From the NCBI RefSeq assembly GCF_023168145.1, contig NZ_BQYK01000002.1, positions 65,531-129,530 of the forward strand: a stretch of 64,000 nucleotides of DNA, written 5' to 3'. The notes beneath the pieces are model-generated. The model was not told where the DNA came from, ran no database searches, and worked only from the letters and a program-made list of their open reading frames with translations. This DNA comes from Sporosarcina sp. NCCP-2222 (lineage in GTDB: Bacteria; Bacillota; Bacilli; Bacillales_A; Planococcaceae). Shown here one piece after another: positions 26,723 to 35,855 of the stretch. The translations under genes and the position numbers were made by a program. Within the stretch, counting starts at the first letter, position 1. Each line of letters begins with the position of its first letter.

Positions 26723-28207
26723 TTATCTTTCCTTCTCAAGCAAATCCAATGCCTCTGAGAATTCCTTATTGATTTCCTTGTTAGGACGATACGTGAGCAA
26801 ACTGACGACCACTGTAACGATCAGACAGATTGCAAAGCCTGGAACAATTTCATATAGCATATCTGACAATGCTTTAATGTTGCCCCACACGCCCACCGTA
26901 ATCGCTCCTGCAACCATACCCCATAATGCGCCGGCTGCAGTAATTTTACGCCAGTACAACGATAGGATAATGATCGGACCGAACGCCCCACCAAAACCAG
27001 CCCATGCAAATGAAACGAGCTTCAAGATGGATTCTTTATTCGGCCAAGCAAGCGCCATCGCGATAAGTGATACGACTAGGACTGCCATTCGACCAAGGAA
27101 GACATACTGTTTGTCTGAAGCGTCCGTTTTAATAACTGCCTTGTATAAGTCTTCAATCAAAGCGGAAGAGGTTACGATCAATTGAGATGATATCGTACTC
27201 ATAACAGCTGCAAGAACCGCAGCTAACATGATTCCTGCAATGAAAGGATGGAAAATGATTTGACCGAGGGAAATGAAAACTGTTTCTGCATCGACCAATT
27301 CCACATTCGCATTTTGATGATAGTAGGCAATTCCAACTAAAGCAGTTGCAATCGCTCCGAACAAGCTAAGAATCATCCAGCCAATACCGATACGTCGGGC
27401 GCTCTTCGTTTCCTTAACGGATTTGATGGCCATGAAACGCACGATTATATGCGGCTGTCCGAAATAGCCGAGACCCCATGCAACGGAAGAAATAACTCCG
27501 ACGACCGTGACCCCTTTGACAAGGCTCAGCAAGTCAGGATTCACTTCCCGGATTGTTGCCGTTGTCTCCGGTATGCCTCCTGTAATGAAAACGCCTACAA
27601 TCGGTACAAGCAGTAACGCTAAGAACATGATAAGACCTTGTACAAAATCAGTATAACTTACTGCTAAAAATCCTCCAAACAGGGTATAAGCGATAACAAC
27701 AGCGGAAACAATCAACAGTCCGGCATGGTAATTAAGTCCGAAAGAACTCAAGAAAAATTTACCGCCAGCAACCATTCCGGATGAAACATAAAATGTGAAG
27801 AAAACTAAAATGATAATACCGGATGCAATCCGCAATAATCTGGATTTGTCCTTTAGGCGATTCTCCAAGTAACTGGGGATTGTAATGGAATCATTGGAAA
27901 CTTGTGTATACGCACGAAGTCGAGGTGCAACCAATAGCCAGTTCAAGTAGGCACCGATTGTCAACCCTACCGCGATCCAAGCTTCACCAAGTCCGTGCAG
28001 ATAAATAGCACCAGGCAATCCCATGAGCAACCAGCCGGACATATCGGCAGCTCCCGCACTCAATGCTGTAACAGCTGGACCTAGAGAGCGGCCGCCTAGC
28101 ATGTAATCCGTCAAATTTGCTGTCCGTCTGAATGAATACCAGCCGATAAACAGCATCGCCGCCATGTACAAAATAATGGCGATGAGTTGATATACATCAT
28201 TTGACAT
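26723..28207 (-). CDS. putP: sodium/proline symporter
   Basis: A 494-residue sodium:solute symporter (SSS family) that imports proline as nutrient or osmoprotectant. The N-terminal RRTANLTDYMLGGRSLGPAV segment, the SAGAADMSGWLLMGLPGA signature in helix 2 and SYTDFVQGLIMF are those of PutP/OpuE. About 13 helices are visible. Nothing upstream separates a PutP role (catabolism) from an OpuE role (osmoprotection). No proline catabolic genes are adjacent. Confidence 0.88.
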   Translation of the reverse strand: MSNDVYQLIAIILYMAAMLFIGWYSFRRTANLTDYMLGGRSLGPAVTALSAGAADMSGWLLMGLPGAIYLHGLGEAWIAVGLTIGAYLNWLLVAPRLRAYTQVSNDSITIPSYLENRLKDKSRLLRIASGIIILVFFTFYVSSGMVAGGKFFLSSFGLNYHAGLLIVSAVVIAYTLFGGFLAVSYTDFVQGLIMFLALLLVPIVGVFITGGIPETTATIREVNPDLLSLVKGVTVVGVISSVAWGLGYFGQPHIIVRFMAIKSVKETKSARRIGIGWMILSLFGAIATALVGIAYYHQNANVELVDAETVFISLGQIIFHPFIAGIMLAAVLAAVMSTISSQLIVTSSALIEDLYKAVIKTDASDKQYVFLGRMAVLVVSLIAMALAWPNKESILKLVSFAWAGFGGAFGPIIILSLYWRKITAAGALWGMVAGAITVGVWGNIKALSDMLYEIVPGFAICLIVTVVVSLLTYRPNKEINKEFSEALDLLEKER

Positions 28208-28364
28208 AGAATCTCCCCTTTCTTATTTAATTTATCATATCATTGTCAACACAAAAAGAAAGCAGGAATTTTCTGCTCTGTCCCGAATAGTATGGATGAC
28301 AAAATATTTATTATTCCGTAGTATTTCCCGGGAAATGCTGACTATTCGACAGGAGGTTTTTATA

Positions 28365-28835
28365 TTGACACACGAGGATTGGTTATCCAAGACTATTGAA
28401 ATGGCAGTGGAAAATGTAAAGAAGGGAGGCGGCCCTTTTGCCGCTATCGTAGTGCGGAACGGCAAGATCATCGGCAAAGGGACTAATCAGGTACATGTCC
28501 TGCATGACCCATCCGCTCACGCAGAAATGTCGGCAATTCGCGAAGCATGCGAAGCACAGCAATCGATTGATTTGTCGGATTGCGTCCTGTATACGAGCGG
28601 CGAGCCCTGCCCTATGTGCTTAGGAGCAGCGTATTGGTCGACTGTCGGTCGCATCTATTATGCATGCGACAAACAAGAAGCGTCTGAGGAAGCCGGTTTT
28701 CCAAACCCGCTGGAACGCTATTTTACCGACCAACAATTACCTGGTGAACAACGGCTTGTCCCCTTTATCCAAGTAGCATGCGAAAATGCACTTGAACCAT
28801 TTTCCGAATGGCAAAAGGCTACGGAGCGCAAATAG
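28365..28835 (+). CDS. guaD: guanine deaminase-type nucleoside deaminase
   Basis: A 156-residue zinc enzyme of the cytidine-deaminase-like fold that converts guanine to xanthine in purine salvage. The zinc site is HAEMSAI, with the catalytic Glu, and PCPMCLGA. Length and the C-terminal FSEW region equal Bacillus GuaD. The start is a TTG with AGGAGG exactly eight bases upstream, which fits far better than an ATG 69 bases earlier. It diverges from putP and is followed 50 bases later by the DUF2188 gene. Confidence 0.85.
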   Translation: MTHEDWLSKTIEMAVENVKKGGGPFAAIVVRNGKIIGKGTNQVHVLHDPSAHAEMSAIREACEAQQSIDLSDCVLYTSGEPCPMCLGAAYWSTVGRIYYACDKQEASEEAGFPNPLERYFTDQQLPGEQRLVPFIQVACENALEPFSEWQKATERK

Positions 28836-28885
28836 GTTTACAGAAAGAGTGTATCGGGAATTGGCTCGTAAAGGAGGCGATGTAT

Positions 28886-29251
28886 ATGCCATGGGACGAG
28901 CAAGATTACCCCGCATCATTTAAGAATTTGGATAAAGAGGTACGCCATAAAGCAATTGAAATCGCAAATGCCTTGCTAGAAGAGAAGTACGACGAAGGCC
29001 GTGCCATTGCGATCGCTATTTCAAAGGCACGGGATTATGTGCATGGAGATGACAACAGCCGGACCACATATGAGGTGAAGCCAGAAAAAGAAGACTGGAT
29101 TCTGGTGGAAAAGGGCGGAGACCGTGCAATTTATAAGGAAGCTGTGAAAGAGGATCTGCTTGAGAAGGCAAAGCCCTATGTGAATGACAAAGATGGCATC
29201 TTAGCGGTTTACCATGCAGATGGCTCTCTTCAAGATACGCTTTACAAATAA
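28886..29251 (+). CDS. DUF2188 domain protein
   Basis: A 121-residue soluble protein. The N-terminal half (KEVRHKAIEIANALL, EGRAIAIAISKARDYV) is a helical domain seen in small proteins of Bacillales; the C-terminal 50 residues carry the DUF2188 pattern (VEKGGDRAIYKEAVKEDLLEKAK ... ILAVYHADGSLQDT in separate parts). DUF2188 has no known activity. Start is the ATG with AAAGGAGG eight bases upstream, chosen over an ATG two codons earlier that would leave a spacing of only two. Confidence 0.8.
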   Translation: MPWDEQDYPASFKNLDKEVRHKAIEIANALLEEKYDEGRAIAIAISKARDYVHGDDNSRTTYEVKPEKEDWILVEKGGDRAIYKEAVKEDLLEKAKPYVNDKDGILAVYHADGSLQDTLYK

Positions 29252-29288
29252 AGAAGAGGCAGTCGAATGACTTTGCCTCTTCTTTATT
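29250..29288. terminator. bidirectional terminator
   Basis: The stem AAAGAAGAGGCA/TGCCTCTTCTTT encloses a GTCGAATGACTT loop between the convergent DUF2188 and yngI genes. Confidence 0.8.
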
Positions 29289-29315
29289 TTGCTGTCCTTC
29301 ATCATTCTCGGCTGT

Positions 29316-30956
29316 TTATTGGCGCATAAGCGCCTCTTCCACTGCCATCTCCCGCAACTTGAACTTTTGGATTTTACCCGAAGCCGTCATCGGATATTCC
29401 TTCGTAAACATGATGTATTTGGGTATTTTATGATATGAGATATTGCCTTTACAAAATTCCCGAACGGACGCTTCATCCAGTTTGGCCCCTTCTTTCGGAA
29501 TAATCCAGGCCATCAGCTCTTCCCCGTATTTCGGATCGGGCACACCAACGATTTGCACATCTGAGATGGCAGGGTGCTGATACAAGAATTCCTCCACCTC
29601 ACGCGGATAAATATTCTCCCCTCCGCGGATGATAACGTCTTTAATCCTTCCGGTAATATCGATATAACCTTCTTGATCCATGACTGCAATATCTCCTGTG
29701 TGCAGCCAGCCTTCCGAATCGATGGCGTCATGCGTTGCTTCCTCGTTGTTATAGTAGCCTTTCATCACATGATAACCCCGTGTGCACAGTTCTCCAGGAG
29801 TCCCAATCGGCACTTCTTCCCCTGTGAGCGGGTCGATGATTTTCACCTCGACATGAGGATGCGGTTTACCAACTGTTGACACACGCTTTTCAATCGGATC
29901 ATCCGTCTTCGTTTGTGTGATGACCGGCGACGATTCCGTCTGGCCATAACAGATTGTAATTTCACTCGCGCCCATATCATGGATTACTTGCTTCATGACT
30001 TCAATTGGACAAGTCGAGCCAGCCATGATTCCTGTACGGAGTGAAGAGGTATCGTACTTTTTGAAGTCCGGATGGTTGAGCTCCGCGATGAACATCGTAG
30101 GAACTCCATGCAGAGCGGTACATCTTTCATCCTGAACTGCCTCCAGCACAGCCAACGGATCAAATTGCTCCACAATAACCATAGTTGTGCCATGAGTAAC
30201 AGCAGCCATGGTGCCGAGCACACAGCCGAAACAGTGGAAGAACGGTACAGGAATGCACATCCGGTCTGCCTCGGACAAGTTCATATAGTCACCGATTAGT
30301 TTGCCGTTATTCACCACATTATAATGAGTCAGCATGACGCCCTTCGGGAACCCGGTTGTCCCGGAGGTATACTGAATATTAATCACATCCTGCGGATCCA
30401 ACGTGTTGAATCTCGATTCTAATTCATCGTCTGATATACCGGCTGCATGTGCTAAAAACTCAGACCATTTGTAAATGCCCGGCTCTGCCCGATCTGTCAT
30501 CAGAATGACCCGTTTCAGCTTCGGAAGCTTGGCACTGTGGATCCTGCCATTCCGGCTATCGAGCAGCTCAGGGCAGATCGTTCGAATAATGTCGATATAA
30601 CTCGTTCCCTTAAAGCCCTCATCTAAAATTAATGTCGTTGCATCCGACTGTTTTAATAAATACTCCAGTTCTGCAGCTTGATAGTTCGTATTCACTGTGA
30701 CTAACACCGCGCCCATTTTGCCAGTTGCAAACTGGCTCAGCAGCCATTCTCTCTTATTATCCGACCAAATGGCGACATGCTCTCCTTTTTGGATGCCCAT
30801 GCCGATAAACGCCTTTGCCAATTCGTCTGTCTCTGTGTCGAATTGAGCGTAATTCCGCCGGATATTCAGTTCGGGATAGACATAGGCTTCCTGTTCAGGA
30901 TGCATCTTAGCGCGTTCTCTTATGATTTGCCCAACAGTTTGTTTCACTAAAGACAT
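29316..30956 (-). CDS. yngI: fatty-acid/medium-chain acyl-CoA synthetase (YngI-like)
   Basis: An adenylate-forming enzyme that activates a carboxylic acid as acyl-AMP and then acyl-CoA. The 546 residues show the AMP-binding motif YTSGTTGFPKG, the ATP-pocket segment ICYGQTESSP, GWLHTGD and the C-terminal catalytic Lys in SGKIQKFKLRE. Similarity to Bacillus YngI runs through the whole length (for example VPFFHCFGCVLG). Start: ATG with GAAGGGAG seven bases upstream, preferred over an ATG two codons earlier. Unlike in Bacillus, no beta-oxidation genes are adjacent. Confidence 0.9.
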   Translation of the reverse strand: MSLVKQTVGQIIRERAKMHPEQEAYVYPELNIRRNYAQFDTETDELAKAFIGMGIQKGEHVAIWSDNKREWLLSQFATGKMGAVLVTVNTNYQAAELEYLLKQSDATTLILDEGFKGTSYIDIIRTICPELLDSRNGRIHSAKLPKLKRVILMTDRAEPGIYKWSEFLAHAAGISDDELESRFNTLDPQDVINIQYTSGTTGFPKGVMLTHYNVVNNGKLIGDYMNLSEADRMCIPVPFFHCFGCVLGTMAAVTHGTTMVIVEQFDPLAVLEAVQDERCTALHGVPTMFIAELNHPDFKKYDTSSLRTGIMAGSTCPIEVMKQVIHDMGASEITICYGQTESSPVITQTKTDDPIEKRVSTVGKPHPHVEVKIIDPLTGEEVPIGTPGELCTRGYHVMKGYYNNEEATHDAIDSEGWLHTGDIAVMDQEGYIDITGRIKDVIIRGGENIYPREVEEFLYQHPAISDVQIVGVPDPKYGEELMAWIIPKEGAKLDEASVREFCKGNISYHKIPKYIMFTKEYPMTASGKIQKFKLREMAVEEALMRQ

Positions 30957-31053
30957 CGTCATGCTCCCTTCCCTAAATATTTCTCCCCTTCTTTTAATAT
31001 TATCATAAAGTTTAGACAAACGAAACAAAAGATTCTGAGTCTTCATAATCAAA

Positions 31054-31084
31054 AAGCCATTCCGCCAAATAGGCGGAATGGCTT
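31054..31084 (-). terminator. terminator of yerD
   Basis: The stem AAGCCATTCCGCC/GGCGGAATGGCTT with an AAATA loop ends in a T run on the minus strand, four bases beyond the yerD stop. Confidence 0.85.
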
Positions 31085-31087
31085 ACA

Positions 31088-32623
31088 TTATTCAACCGGG
31101 TACACTCGGCCCCGTTCATCTTTGTATACGATATGATGGCGCTCGAGTTTTGTCGGAGAATCAAGACCGGCTGCTGCCGCAATTCGAAATAAACCTTCAC
31201 GCATCGTCAAAATATAATTGGTCACACGGAATTTTTTCTCTTCGACAACCAAGCCCTTCTGCAATTTCGCATCTGTCGTCGCAACGCCGGCCGGGCAATC
31301 ATTCGTATGGCAGCGCTGGGCCATAATGCAGCCGACTGAAATCATGAATCCGCGGGCTACCTGTACTAAATCCGCACCCATAGCCAGGGCAATTGCTGCT
31401 TTGTCAGGCGTCGTGATTTTGCCGGAGGCGATCACTTTCACCCGATCCCGAACTTCATATTTCCGAAGGGCATCATCCAGCAAGATGAGTGACGAACGAA
31501 GTGGCAAACCGACACTGTCTGCCAGATCCTGATAAGTGGCCCCTGAACCACCTTCCGCTCCGTCCAGTGAAATGAAGTCGGGACCTTTCCCCGTTTCCTC
31601 CATGAAAGAGGCGAGGTCTTCTGCATCCTGCTTGCCGCCAATCACAATTTTTATGCCAACCGGCTTGCCCGTGTGGTCTCGGACCTTTTCAATGAAATCA
31701 AACAACGTCGGATAATCCGAGAATTGTTTGAAACGGTTTGGACTGTTGATAGTCGTATAAGGAGTGACATTGCGGATTTTCGCAATCTCATCTGTTACCT
31801 TCTCCCCTTCCACATGGCCGCCTCGCATCTTGGCGCCTTGTGCCATTTTAATTTCAAAAGCTTTCACTTGCGGGAGTTCTGCCTTTTCAGTCAGCCGTTC
31901 CCAACTAAATTCTCCATCTTCTGTCCGGAAGCCGAATAAACCGGAACCAATTTGGGCAATAATATGAGCATCCCCCGCAAGATGATACGGTGAGAGCCCC
32001 CCCTCTCCCGTATTCATCCATGCTTCTTTCGCCATCCCAATCCCTTTTGACAGGGCGGTGATGGCATTTTGTCCGAGGGCGCCATAACTCATCGCCGACT
32101 GGCCGAGCAGACTGCGGACATGAAAAGGATGCCGGCAATCCGGCCCGATGACAATCGCATCCTCTTCCGGCAATAACCATGGCAAAGCAGGCACCTCTTC
32201 CCGATGTTCATGTCTGGAGAGAAGCCCTTCCTCGTCAATATGGTATCGCATCGTTGTAACCAGATCTTCATTGTCCACCCGCATCTCTTCATTCTGCTTC
32301 GTAAACATTGCATTGCGGATATAAAAGCCCGCCCCTTCAAAATCACGCTTGGATCCAAAACCGATGATGCCGCTTAAGTATTTCCCCGGCAGCACCATAT
32401 GCAAGTACTCCGTACGGCTGAACGGCTTTCCTTCATTATCACCTTCAAATAAATATTGCCGTAGTTCAGGGCCCGCTTTTTCCGTCGTGTAACGGAGCCT
32501 CCCCAAAATCGGGTAATTCCGTAAAATCGCATGCTGCTTCTGACGCTTGTCATAGAAAAAAATAAAAATAGCTATGGAGATTGGTACGACGACAAGCACC
32601 AATACAAGTATCGTTGTTGTCAT
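31088..32623 (-). CDS. yerD: FMN-binding glutamate synthase-like protein (YerD)
   Basis: An FMN- and FeS-binding barrel protein related to the synthase domain of glutamate synthase but lacking the amidotransferase half. An N-terminal membrane helix (about residues 3-22) anchors it. The domain contains NTGEGGLSPYH, DGAEGGSGATYQD and the cysteine motif VGCIMAQRCHTNDCPAGV, as in GltB/GltS for a 3Fe-4S cluster. Donor and acceptor are unknown. The ATG with GGAAGGAA upstream is preferred; a GTG 33 bases earlier is an alternative. Confidence 0.87.
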   Translation of the reverse strand: MTTTILVLVLVVVPISIAIFIFFYDKRQKQHAILRNYPILGRLRYTTEKAGPELRQYLFEGDNEGKPFSRTEYLHMVLPGKYLSGIIGFGSKRDFEGAGFYIRNAMFTKQNEEMRVDNEDLVTTMRYHIDEEGLLSRHEHREEVPALPWLLPEEDAIVIGPDCRHPFHVRSLLGQSAMSYGALGQNAITALSKGIGMAKEAWMNTGEGGLSPYHLAGDAHIIAQIGSGLFGFRTEDGEFSWERLTEKAELPQVKAFEIKMAQGAKMRGGHVEGEKVTDEIAKIRNVTPYTTINSPNRFKQFSDYPTLFDFIEKVRDHTGKPVGIKIVIGGKQDAEDLASFMEETGKGPDFISLDGAEGGSGATYQDLADSVGLPLRSSLILLDDALRKYEVRDRVKVIASGKITTPDKAAIALAMGADLVQVARGFMISVGCIMAQRCHTNDCPAGVATTDAKLQKGLVVEEKKFRVTNYILTMREGLFRIAAAAGLDSPTKLERHHIVYKDERGRVYPVE

Positions 32624-32731
32624 CGAAATTCCTTCCAACCAGTTCACAAGACACACCCCTTTTCAAAACATATGGTAATGTCATATACATACCCTGATTT
32701 CACAAAAATAAATGTATTTGGAGGGATAAAT

Positions 32732-33463
32732 ATGGTTATGGAACTACTCACATCACATGCATCTGTAAGAAAATACAAAGACGTACAACTGTCTGCCGAA
32801 GAAGTTCGTGATTTGATCCACGCAGGACAGCATGCTGCAAGCTCCCATTTTGTTCAAGCCTACTCTGTTATCCATGTGACAGACACGGCCAAGCGCGAGA
32901 AACTGGCGGAGCTTTCAAAGAACAAACGGCAATTTTTATCAGCCGGCGCCATCCTCATCTTTTGTGCCGACTATGCACGCTTAGAAAAAGCCGCAGCAAT
33001 TCACGGCAAGACAATTAATTACTCGTTTGCTGAAAATCTGCTTGTTGGTTCTATCGATGTCGCCCTCTTCGCCCAAAACGTCGCCATTGCCGCTGAATCA
33101 AAAGGATATGGCATCTGCTACATTGGCGGTGTTCGGAATGCACCCGAAGAAATCAGCGAGCTGCTCGGCCTGCCAAAAGGTGTCGCTCCCATGTTCGCCA
33201 TGTCTATCGGCGTACCCGACGAAGCGAATGAAGTAAAACCAAGACTGCCGGTGGAAGCCATCATCCATGAAAACAGCTACGATGCTTCCAAATATGATGA
33301 TCTCCTGCCAGCTTATGACCAAACGATGCACGACTATTACTTGCACCGGGGTTCCAACCAAAAGGACACGGCTTGGAGCCAGCAGATGGCAGAGTTCCTC
33401 CACGAACCGAAACGGACATATATGAGGGAGTTTTTGAAGAAGCGCGGATTTGAGATGAAATGA
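32732..33463 (+). CDS. nfrA: NADPH-dependent FMN nitro/oxidoreductase (NfrA-like)
   Basis: A flavin enzyme of the nitroreductase family that reduces nitro compounds, quinones or free flavin with NAD(P)H. The N-terminal SHASVRKYKD and the AQNVAIAAESKGYGICYIGGVRN segment bind FMN, and the 243 residues match NfsA/NfrA. Start: ATG with GGAGGG six bases upstream. Its stop overlaps the ATG of the downstream lipoprotein gene by four bases, so the two are co-translated. Confidence 0.87.
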   Translation: MVMELLTSHASVRKYKDVQLSAEEVRDLIHAGQHAASSHFVQAYSVIHVTDTAKREKLAELSKNKRQFLSAGAILIFCADYARLEKAAAIHGKTINYSFAENLLVGSIDVALFAQNVAIAAESKGYGICYIGGVRNAPEEISELLGLPKGVAPMFAMSIGVPDEANEVKPRLPVEAIIHENSYDASKYDDLLPAYDQTMHDYYLHRGSNQKDTAWSQQMAEFLHEPKRTYMREFLKKRGFEMK

Positions 33464-33843
33464 GGAAAGCTTTGGCGATGCTGTTTGGCATTATGCTACT
33501 TGTATCCGCATGCACCAAAGAATTATCGATACAAGAAGTACAACCTGAAAAGGCTGACCCCAAAGTGCTGGAATCAATTCAACCAGCCACCTCTGAAAGC
33601 GTTCAAATGCTTACCGATCAACAGAAAGGGCACTATGTTGTCGTTTATGCGTATAGTCCGGTCACCCTGTCGGTTAATGAAGAGGGGACTACCCTCAAAA
33701 TTCACATAAAGAGCAGTGAAGAAGATGAGACAGAAATGGTGAAACGCTATATTTTCAAATTAACTACAAATCGTGACTATGACACCATCCAGCTCTACCG
33801 TAATGCGAAGGAAATTCCTTTTGACCACATTACATCTTATTAA
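33460..33843 (+). CDS. small lipoprotein of unknown function
   Basis: A 127-residue protein with signal peptide and lipobox LVSAC (Cys18), then a short acidic region and a mixed alpha/beta tail. I recognise no family. It is translationally coupled to nfrA (ATGA), an unusual partner for a secreted lipoprotein, and ends at a terminator. Confidence 0.65.
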   Translation: MRKALAMLFGIMLLVSACTKELSIQEVQPEKADPKVLESIQPATSESVQMLTDQQKGHYVVVYAYSPVTLSVNEEGTTLKIHIKSSEEDETEMVKRYIFKLTTNRDYDTIQLYRNAKEIPFDHITSY

Positions 33844-33850
33844 TAAGCAT

Positions 33851-33882
33851 GCAAGGGGTTAGCAATTGCTGGCCCCTTTTGC
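33851..33882 (+). terminator. terminator of the nfrA-lipoprotein unit
   Basis: The stem GCAAGGGG/CCCCTTTTGC holds an inner self-complementary AGCAATTGCT and is T-rich downstream. Confidence 0.65.
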
Positions 33883-33925
33883 TATTCTGTGGATACAGAA
33901 TTTGACCATAAAGGAGTCAACCTCA

Positions 33926-35095
33926 ATGGAATTTGAACAATTGATCAACGAACTGGCGGAACGGCTGTCAAACGGCCAACTGATTCGGGCAACCGCCAGC
34001 CAGCCTCGCCATAAATCGGAAGGCTTGGCTAAAGTAAAGCTCAAGCCAGTTGAAATAAAAAACGAACTGCATATCCAATTCGAATATCACTATGAACGGA
34101 TCCTCAAGCATGAAAACGTAAAAATTGCCGATATTCGTACTGCACTTCAACAGCTGATGGAGCAATTCAAGCAAATGCAAGCCGAATTTACTGAGGAGAA
34201 TGTACATATTCAGCTATCCAAAAAATTCAAGGTCTCTTGGAAATCAGAAAAAACAACGGAACGCAAGGTGGCGGATCTGTCCCATAACCGAAAGAAAAAT
34301 TACTTATTGGATGAATTCACTCCTTATCCGTTCCTGATCCGGTTAGGCGTACAGACAGCAGAAGGCAAAGTGAAAAAGCAGAAGTATGATAAATTCCGCC
34401 AAATCAATCGCTTTATTGAATTTATTGACGATGCGCTCGAGCACTTGCCAAAGGACCGAACGGTACGGATTCTAGATTTCGGCTCCGGGAAGTCCTATCT
34501 CACTTTCGCCCTGTATCATTATTTGCATATCGAAAAAGGGCTCGACATCCGCGTCACGGGACTCGATCTAAAAAAGGAAGTCATTGAAGAATGCAACCGT
34601 ATCGCCCAGGACCTCGATTACAAACAGCTGGAGTTCCTCGTCGGGGATATTAATGATTACAACGAAGAAACAGCGGTTGACATGGTCGTCACGTTGCATG
34701 CGTGCGATGTCGCAACGGATATGGCCCTTGCCCGTGCAGTGAAATGGGGAGCCGAAGTCATTTTAAGCGTTCCGTGCTGCCAGCATGAACTCTTTTCACA
34801 AGTGGCCGCTCCTGAACTGGACGTCATGCTCCAGCATGGATTGATTAAAGAACGTTTTTCCGCACTTGCAACCGATTCGATTCGGGCTGAACTACTCAAC
34901 CTAGTCGGTTACGATGCCCAGTTGCTCGAATTCATTGATTTGGCACATACGCCTAAGAATATCCTGATCCGTGCCTATCGGACCCGCAAGACACCGACAA
35001 GCGCAGACGTTGGCCGGTATGAAGCTTTCCGCGACATGCTTCACGCCAAACCGTTTCTTGAAAAGGAATTAAAGGAGTATGGGTTCCTGTCTTGA
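33926..35095 (+). CDS. class I SAM-dependent methyltransferase (Methyltransf_32-like)
   Basis: A 389-residue methyltransferase, probably acting on RNA or protein. The N-terminal half is a helical and beta domain rich in Lys; the SAM-binding motif I is RILDFGSGKSYLTF (about residues 189-202), with motif II TGLDLKKEV and the catalytic-site-like VPCCQHELF. This arrangement fits the Methyltransf_32 family, which is widespread and uncharacterised. Start: ATG with AAGGAG nine bases upstream. It is monocistronic. Confidence 0.8.
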   Translation: MEFEQLINELAERLSNGQLIRATASQPRHKSEGLAKVKLKPVEIKNELHIQFEYHYERILKHENVKIADIRTALQQLMEQFKQMQAEFTEENVHIQLSKKFKVSWKSEKTTERKVADLSHNRKKNYLLDEFTPYPFLIRLGVQTAEGKVKKQKYDKFRQINRFIEFIDDALEHLPKDRTVRILDFGSGKSYLTFALYHYLHIEKGLDIRVTGLDLKKEVIEECNRIAQDLDYKQLEFLVGDINDYNEETAVDMVVTLHACDVATDMALARAVKWGAEVILSVPCCQHELFSQVAAPELDVMLQHGLIKERFSALATDSIRAELLNLVGYDAQLLEFIDLAHTPKNILIRAYRTRKTPTSADVGRYEAFRDMLHAKPFLEKELKEYGFLS

Positions 35096-35251
35096 GGTCT
35101 TCTGATGATAACTTGCCGGCACAAGTTGACCTGCTACAGTACTGTTAAGTATTCAATTAAATAGAGTTCCCTAATACATTGCGATTGGTGAAGGAGCATA
35201 CATTCCCTTTGTCGAATGTAGGCAATAGCCTAATGGAATAGGAGTGGTATT

Positions 35252-35578
35252 ATGCCGACATACAATAAACTTGTTCGAGATTTCATTCCAAAAATCATTC
35301 AGGATGCCGGCCAAGCATGTCATACCCGCATCCTCGGTGAAGAGGAGTACATAACGGAACTGAACAAGAAAATGCACGAAGAACTGGCCGAATACGAAGC
35401 TGCCGAAAATGCCGAGGATGCCATCGAGGAATTGGCAGATTTACTCGAGCTTATTCACGCAGCGGCTTCTTTTCATGAAATTACATTTGAGGAGCTGGAA
35501 AAGATCCGTGCGCAAAAAGCAGAGAAGCGTGGCGGTTTCGAAGAACGGATTTTCTTGACGAATGTAGAGGAATTGTAA
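35252..35578 (+). CDS. MazG-like/phosphoribosyl-ATP pyrophosphohydrolase-like protein
   Basis: A 108-residue all-alpha pyrophosphohydrolase. YNKLVRDFIPKI at the N-terminus and the metal-binding pairs EELAEYE and EELADLLELI are the signature of the small house-cleaning branch of the MazG/PRA-PH superfamily. No histidine biosynthesis genes are adjacent, so a nucleotide clean-up role is more likely than HisE. It is the second such enzyme in the window; the other, near 2.3 kb, belongs to a different subgroup. Confidence 0.85.
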   Translation: MPTYNKLVRDFIPKIIQDAGQACHTRILGEEEYITELNKKMHEELAEYEAAENAEDAIEELADLLELIHAAASFHEITFEELEKIRAQKAEKRGGFEERIFLTNVEEL

Positions 35579-35600
35579 ACAGAAATAGTTCAGATAAGGA

Positions 35601-35804
35601 ATGAAGCAGTTGGAGAGACGATTATTTTACGCCATGCTAGGGATGTTGCTCTTTTTCATTATCGGTACAGTTTTAGCGGTAATTGAGCAATATTCATTTC
35701 TTATTAAAATGCATTCGGCAGGCATCATCATCACCGTACTCTCTTCTTGGATTCATTTTAAAAGAATGAAAAAGGATGAGGCTTCCCGCCCTAGTTCTAC
35801 CTGA
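35601..35804 (+). CDS. small two-helix membrane protein
   Basis: A 67-residue protein with membrane helices at about residues 8-30 and 36-50 and a basic-acidic tail ending in ASRPSST. The family is unknown. The start is uncertain: the ATG has AAGGA only one base upstream, and a TTG at 35610 has the same AAGGA nine bases away and is equally possible. It lies just after the MazG-like gene and may share its transcript. Confidence 0.5.
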   Translation: MKQLERRLFYAMLGMLLFFIIGTVLAVIEQYSFLIKMHSAGIIITVLSSWIHFKRMKKDEASRPSST

Positions 35805-35806
35805 CC

Positions 35807-35848
35807 CAAAAGACCGTCGCCGGTTAGCCGGCAGACGGTCTTTTGGGA
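35807..35848. terminator. bidirectional terminator
   Basis: A long stem CCAAAAGACCGTC/GACGGTCTTTTGG with inner GCCGG/CCGGC separates the small membrane protein gene from the convergent HELGH gene. Confidence 0.85.
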
Positions 35849-35855
35849 ATAATAA

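Noticed and set aside
35096-35251. Possible small gene or RNA before the second MazG-like gene
   Set aside because: GAAGGAG is followed by no usable start codon at proper distance and only a very short frame; the folding is weak.
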